This document shows positions 33,247-35,782 of a DNA stretch of 35,782 bases, piece by piece; within the stretch, counting starts at the first letter, position 1, and the number at the start of each line of letters is the position of its first letter. The notes under the pieces are model-generated. The model was given only the letters and a program-made list of their open reading frames with translations, was not told the origin of the DNA and ran no database searches. The position numbers and the translations under genes are program-made. This stretch comes from Chitinophagaceae bacterium (GTDB taxonomy: Bacteria; Bacteroidota; Bacteroidia; Chitinophagales; Chitinophagaceae): positions 1 to 35,782 of the forward strand of contig CANGYW010000006.1 of NCBI GenBank assembly GCA_947458335.1, given 5' to 3'.

Positions 33247-33254
33247 TACTTTTG
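33247..33254 (+). promoter_or_regulatory. -7 promoter box for the tRNA
   Basis: TACTTTTG fits TAnnTTTG and ends seven bases before the first tRNA base, so transcription probably starts at or next to the mature 5' end. Upstream TTTA at 18 bases may be a weak -33 element. Confidence 0.55.
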
Positions 33255-33261
33255 CCCCCTC

Positions 33262-33335
33262 GGACCCTTAGCTCAGACGGTTAGAGCATCTGACTCATAA
33301 TCAGAGGGTCGTTGGTTCGATCCCAACAGGGTCCA
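33262..33335 (+). tRNA. tRNA with CAT anticodon (Met or lysidine-modified Ile2)
   Basis: A complete cloverleaf of 74 bases. The acceptor stem is GGACCCT (33262-33268) with AGGGTCC (33328-33334), and A33335 is the discriminator. The D arm starts GCTCAG; the anticodon arm is TCTGA, loop CTCATAA, TCAGA, with anticodon CAT at 33296-33298; the T arm is GTTGG, TTCGATC, CCAAC. It is not the initiator, because the first pair is G-C rather than the initiator mismatch. CAT can be elongator Met, or Ile2 when the C is changed to lysidine by TilS. The acceptor stem and the GGTTAGAGC D-loop side resemble Ile2 of E. coli, but I cannot decide. CCA is not encoded. An outer-membrane protein gene starts 11 bases downstream. 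Confidence 0.93.
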
Positions 33336-33346
33336 CAACTATACTT

Positions 33347-34066
33347 ATGAAGAAGCTTATTTATGTATCGCTTTCGCTGCTGTTATGCACAGCCGCTGTT
33401 GCACAAGAGAAGTCCAGTTCGTCTAAACCAAAGATCGATCTATCGGGTCGACCCGGTGATCACCTAATGATGCAGTTCGGCTATGCCCAATGGATCGGCG
33501 TTCCCGACACTATTGCCATGGGAGGATTCTCTAAGACCTTCAACATTTATTTGATGATGGATTTTCCCTTTAAGAATAATCCCAAACTAAGCGTTGGTAT
33601 TGGCGCCGGTCTTGGTTCTGACCATATTATGTTCTCTAAGATCAACATCGGTCTAAAGGATGGCGGTAATAAACTTCCTTTTACTAACGTGCGCGATACC
33701 AATCATTTTAAAAAGACCAAGCTGGCTACCAACTATGTTGAGGCCCCCATTGAACTCCGTTACAGCGCCCAGCCTGCCACCGGAAAAGGCCTGAAAGTAG
33801 CACTGGGTATTAAAGTAGGCCAATTGATAAATGTGCATACACGTAGTGCCAAATTGCAAAACCGTAACGAGAACCTCATCAACGACTACGTGGTAAAAGA
33901 ATCGAGCTCTCGTTTTATTAATGGTACCCGATTATCAGGCACCTTACGCGTAGGGGTCGGACGCTTTACCCTATTTTCGAGTTATCAGCTAACCCCCGTT
34001 ATCCGCGATGGATTCGGCCCCGCCGTTCGAACGCTCTCTACCGGTATAGCCATTAGTGGTCTTTGA
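33347..34066 (+). CDS. Outer-membrane beta-barrel protein (porin-like, PorT-type family)
   Basis: A 239-residue protein with a signal peptide (1-19, ending TAAVAQ), then a low-complexity Ser/Lys segment. Alternating strands of the kind seen in small Bacteroidota beta-barrels (outer membrane beta-barrel domain, PF13568-like) follow: MMQFGYAQWIG, IYLMMDFPF, LSVGIGAGLGSD, APIELRYSAQP, KVALGIKVGQL, LRVGVGRFTLFSSYQLTPV and a C-terminal strand ending with GIAISGL. A precise role (transport, secretion) is not readable. The ATG is 11 bases after the tRNA, and no separate promoter fits in the gap, so it is likely read from the tRNA promoter. hflX starts 13 bases after its stop. Confidence 0.78.
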   Translation: MKKLIYVSLSLLLCTAAVAQEKSSSSKPKIDLSGRPGDHLMMQFGYAQWIGVPDTIAMGGFSKTFNIYLMMDFPFKNNPKLSVGIGAGLGSDHIMFSKINIGLKDGGNKLPFTNVRDTNHFKKTKLATNYVEAPIELRYSAQPATGKGLKVALGIKVGQLINVHTRSAKLQNRNENLINDYVVKESSSRFINGTRLSGTLRVGVGRFTLFSSYQLTPVIRDGFGPAVRTLSTGIAISGL

Positions 34067-34079
34067 GGACCTTGCGCCC

Positions 34080-35276
34080 ATGATCGATAAGCGGAATAAA
34101 ATTGAGAACGAAGAACGGGCCGTGCTAATCGGACTGATCCAAAAAGATCAAACCGAAACTCAGGTACAGGAATATCTCGATGAGTTGGCCTTTTTAGCCA
34201 CCACCGCTGGTGCCGTAGCCGTAAAGACCTTTACCCAAAAACTGCCCCACCCCGACAGCAGAACCTTTATTGGTAAAGGAAAGCTCGAAGAGATCAAACA
34301 ATACATAGCCGGAAAGAATATTCGCATTGCCATCTTTGATGATGAACTGAGTGGTGCCCAGATCAATAATATCGAAAAGGCCCTCGAGGTAAAGACCATC
34401 GACCGAAGCGACCTGATCCTCGACATCTTTGCCCGTCGTGCCAAGACCGCGCAAGCCAAGGCACAAGTAGAGCTCGCCCAATACCAATATATATTACCGC
34501 GTCTTCGCGGTATGTGGAAGCACCTCGAAAGACTAGGAGGAGGCATTGGTACCCGCGGCCCCGGTGAGACCGAGATCGAGACCGACCGACGCATTGTGCG
34601 CGACAAGATCTCGCTGCTGCGCAAACGACTGGCCGAGATCGACAAACAAGCGTTTACGCAGCGAAAGGAACGCGGTGAATTTATTCGGGTGGCCCTGGTC
34701 GGTTACACTAATGTGGGCAAGTCGACACTCATGAATCTGCTTAGTAAACGAGACGTATTTGCCGAGAACAAACTCTTTGCCACCCTCGATACCACCACTA
34801 GTAAGGTCGTTTACGATAACACGCCGTTTTTATTAAGTGATACGGTAGGATTTATCAGAAAGCTGCCCCACCATCTGGTAGAAAGTTTTAAAAGTACGCT
34901 CGACGAAGTGCGCGAAGCTGATATCTTATTGCATGTGGTCGATATATCTCATCCGAAATACGAAGAACAGATGGCCGTGGTCAACCAAACGCTGGCCGAA
35001 CTGGGAGCTCTCGATAAACCCATGATCACATTATTTAATAAAATGGATCGCTACGAGACCTTGACCTTCGATGAATGGCTCGAGGCCAGTACCAAGCAAG
35101 AGATACTCAACGATCTGTACCAGCGCTGGCAAGAGGAAACCGGTGGACGTGCCGTGTTTATTTCGGCGACCGCCAAACAAAATATCGATCAGCTTCGTAA
35201 GACCATTTTGCAACAGGTCAGGTCGAGTTACCGGATTCGCTATCCATATAAGACCAATTTCTTTTACGGGGAATAA
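34080..35276 (+). CDS. hflX: GTPase HflX
   Basis: From the ATG at 34080 the protein has 398 residues; a GTG at 34056 is in frame but would overlap the upstream gene's stop and add eight atypical residues. HflX binds 50S subunits, splits stalled ribosomes and helps in heat stress. The N-terminal HflX domain has DELSGAQINNIEKAL and DLILDIFARRAKTAQAK, a GTP-independent linker has RLGGGIGTRGPGETEIETDR, and the G domain has GYTNVGKST (G1), DTVGFIRKLPHH (G3) and NKMD (G4). All are standard. The Rieske gene follows by eight bases. Confidence 0.95.
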   Translation: MIDKRNKIENEERAVLIGLIQKDQTETQVQEYLDELAFLATTAGAVAVKTFTQKLPHPDSRTFIGKGKLEEIKQYIAGKNIRIAIFDDELSGAQINNIEKALEVKTIDRSDLILDIFARRAKTAQAKAQVELAQYQYILPRLRGMWKHLERLGGGIGTRGPGETEIETDRRIVRDKISLLRKRLAEIDKQAFTQRKERGEFIRVALVGYTNVGKSTLMNLLSKRDVFAENKLFATLDTTTSKVVYDNTPFLLSDTVGFIRKLPHHLVESFKSTLDEVREADILLHVVDISHPKYEEQMAVVNQTLAELGALDKPMITLFNKMDRYETLTFDEWLEASTKQEILNDLYQRWQEETGGRAVFISATAKQNIDQLRKTILQQVRSSYRIRYPYKTNFFYGE

Positions 35277-35284
35277 CTTTTTCT

Positions 35285-35659
35285 ATGGCCGATCAGTTTA
35301 TCGAATGGATCAAGGTGGCTGATTTTACAAATGCGCTGGCCTTTAATGCGGAACAAATTGCGGTGGTAACTGCGAGAGGTCAATCTTATTGTATAGGCCG
35401 CTATCGAGAACAACTACTAGGATTTGCCTATCGGTGTCCGCATGCCGCCGTTCCCTTGTCTGATGGCTATATTGATAGTCGCGGCAACATTGTTTGTCCT
35501 TTACACGCTTATAAGTTCAGCTTACTGAATGGCCGCAACGTAAGTGGCGAAGGGTATTTTTTAAAAACCTGGCCCGTAGAGTGCCGACCCGATGGGGTGT
35601 ATTTGGGATTGCCCGCCGCTACCCCTGACAATTCAAACGTAGCAGCCCCCTGCCACTGA
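35285..35659 (+). CDS. Small Rieske [2Fe-2S] protein
   Basis: A 124-residue soluble protein with a complete Rieske site: C51 and H53 in YRCPHA and C71 and H74 in CPLHAYKF. There is no transmembrane anchor or signal peptide and no catalytic partner domain, so it resembles the ferredoxin-type Rieske proteins (NirD- or BphF-like) that pass electrons to reductases or dioxygenases. No oxygenase or reductase subunit is adjacent. It is eight bases downstream of hflX and should be co-transcribed with it; the functional link is unclear. Start at 35285 (ATG), consistent with the fold's first strand. Confidence 0.9.
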   Translation: MADQFIEWIKVADFTNALAFNAEQIAVVTARGQSYCIGRYREQLLGFAYRCPHAAVPLSDGYIDSRGNIVCPLHAYKFSLLNGRNVSGEGYFLKTWPVECRPDGVYLGLPAATPDNSNVAAPCH

Positions 35660-35711
35660 GGCTTCTTTCAAAAAAATGACCTTTACGCTCGCCCACAACC
35701 GCCAAAATCCC

Positions 35712-35719
35712 TATTTTTG
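35712..35719 (+). promoter_or_regulatory. Candidate -7 promoter box near the right end
   Basis: TATTTTTG fits TAnnTTTG in the gap after the Rieske gene (35660-35782). A plus-strand frame from the ATG at 35676 stays open to the window edge but runs through this box and has a composition unlike a protein. I see no other feature in this tail; a gene or RNA may begin beyond 35782. Confidence 0.35.
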
Positions 35720-35782
35720 CCCCCCGCTTTTGGCAGCCCGCTGCCCCAAGCGGACCGCTTCCGGTAACGGCAGCATACTCCT

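Noticed and set aside
34160-34645. Minus-strand open frame of 161 residues
   Set aside because: Fully inside hflX, whose motifs are intact in the other frame.
35676-35782. Short plus-strand frame open to the window edge
   Set aside because: It crosses a better -7 promoter box, has an odd composition, and cannot be tested without the following sequence.
1-35782. CRISPR arrays, insertion sequences, integrases, toxin-antitoxin or defence islands
   Set aside because: No repeated spacer-like units, transposase motifs, target-site duplications or nuclease/ATPase defence clusters were seen on either strand.

Overview
The window is a gene-dense (about 95% coding) stretch of what looks like an ordinary chromosome from the Bacteroidota, most likely Chitinophagaceae or a close relative. 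The evidence is Bacteroidota-type promoters (TTTG, about 19-21 bp, TAnnTTTG), almost no Shine-Dalgarno sequences, a long-type PurF with its nucleophilic cysteine at residue 9, a TlpA-like thioredoxin with a long N-terminal domain, a bacterial GH3-family protein, a rhomboid followed by a rhomboid-like partner, and small Cys-rich lipoproteins. I see no insertion sequence, phage, CRISPR array, toxin pair or other clear island.

Layout. 1-1809 (+): 3' part of a dipeptide epimerase, then a YitT-type membrane protein. 1806-4949 (-): a lipoprotein, a membrane-anchored EEP-family nuclease/phosphatase and cysS. 5040-8533 (+): paaZ (ALDH-MaoC fusion), a crotonase-family protein and an AlkA-like DNA glycosylase, probably one transcript. 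8537-12631 (-): lptB, an adenosine-deaminase-like gene, a GH3 acyl-adenylating-type enzyme and fabG, tightly packed. 12747-13697 (+): metF. 13751-15184 (-): an exported thioredoxin-fold protein. 15253-18355 (+): rlmD, an active-looking rhomboid protease and a catalytically dead rhomboid. 18356-18931 (-): adk. 19021-20898 (+): msrB with an N-terminal export signal, and an aminotransferase. 20907-21289 (-): two very small genes. 21375-23461 (+): a glycosyltransferase and an EamA transporter. 23486-26701 (-): a SurA-like chaperone and purF. 26764-31320 (-): the rimP-nusA-infB translation/transcription operon. 31421-33175 (-): a PhoD-like phosphatase fused to a glycerophosphodiester phosphodiesterase. 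33262-35659 (+): a CAT-anticodon tRNA, an outer-membrane beta-barrel protein, hflX and a small Rieske protein. The last 120 bases hold a possible promoter but no gene I can support.

Most genes are housekeeping (translation, envelope biogenesis, one-carbon and purine metabolism). I found no convincing new multi-gene system. The more interesting signals are regulatory and architectural: perfect inverted repeats lying over the -7 boxes of metF, paaZ, the aminotransferase gene and rlmD; four genes whose -7 box ends only 4-5 nt before the start codon, predicting leaderless mRNAs; a terminator-like hairpin in the rimP-nusA-infB leader; a PhoD-GDPD two-enzyme fusion; a rhomboid/pseudorhomboid pair; and a 41-residue Cys-rich lipoprotein. 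All functions are read from sequence motifs and memory of the families; no database search was run.
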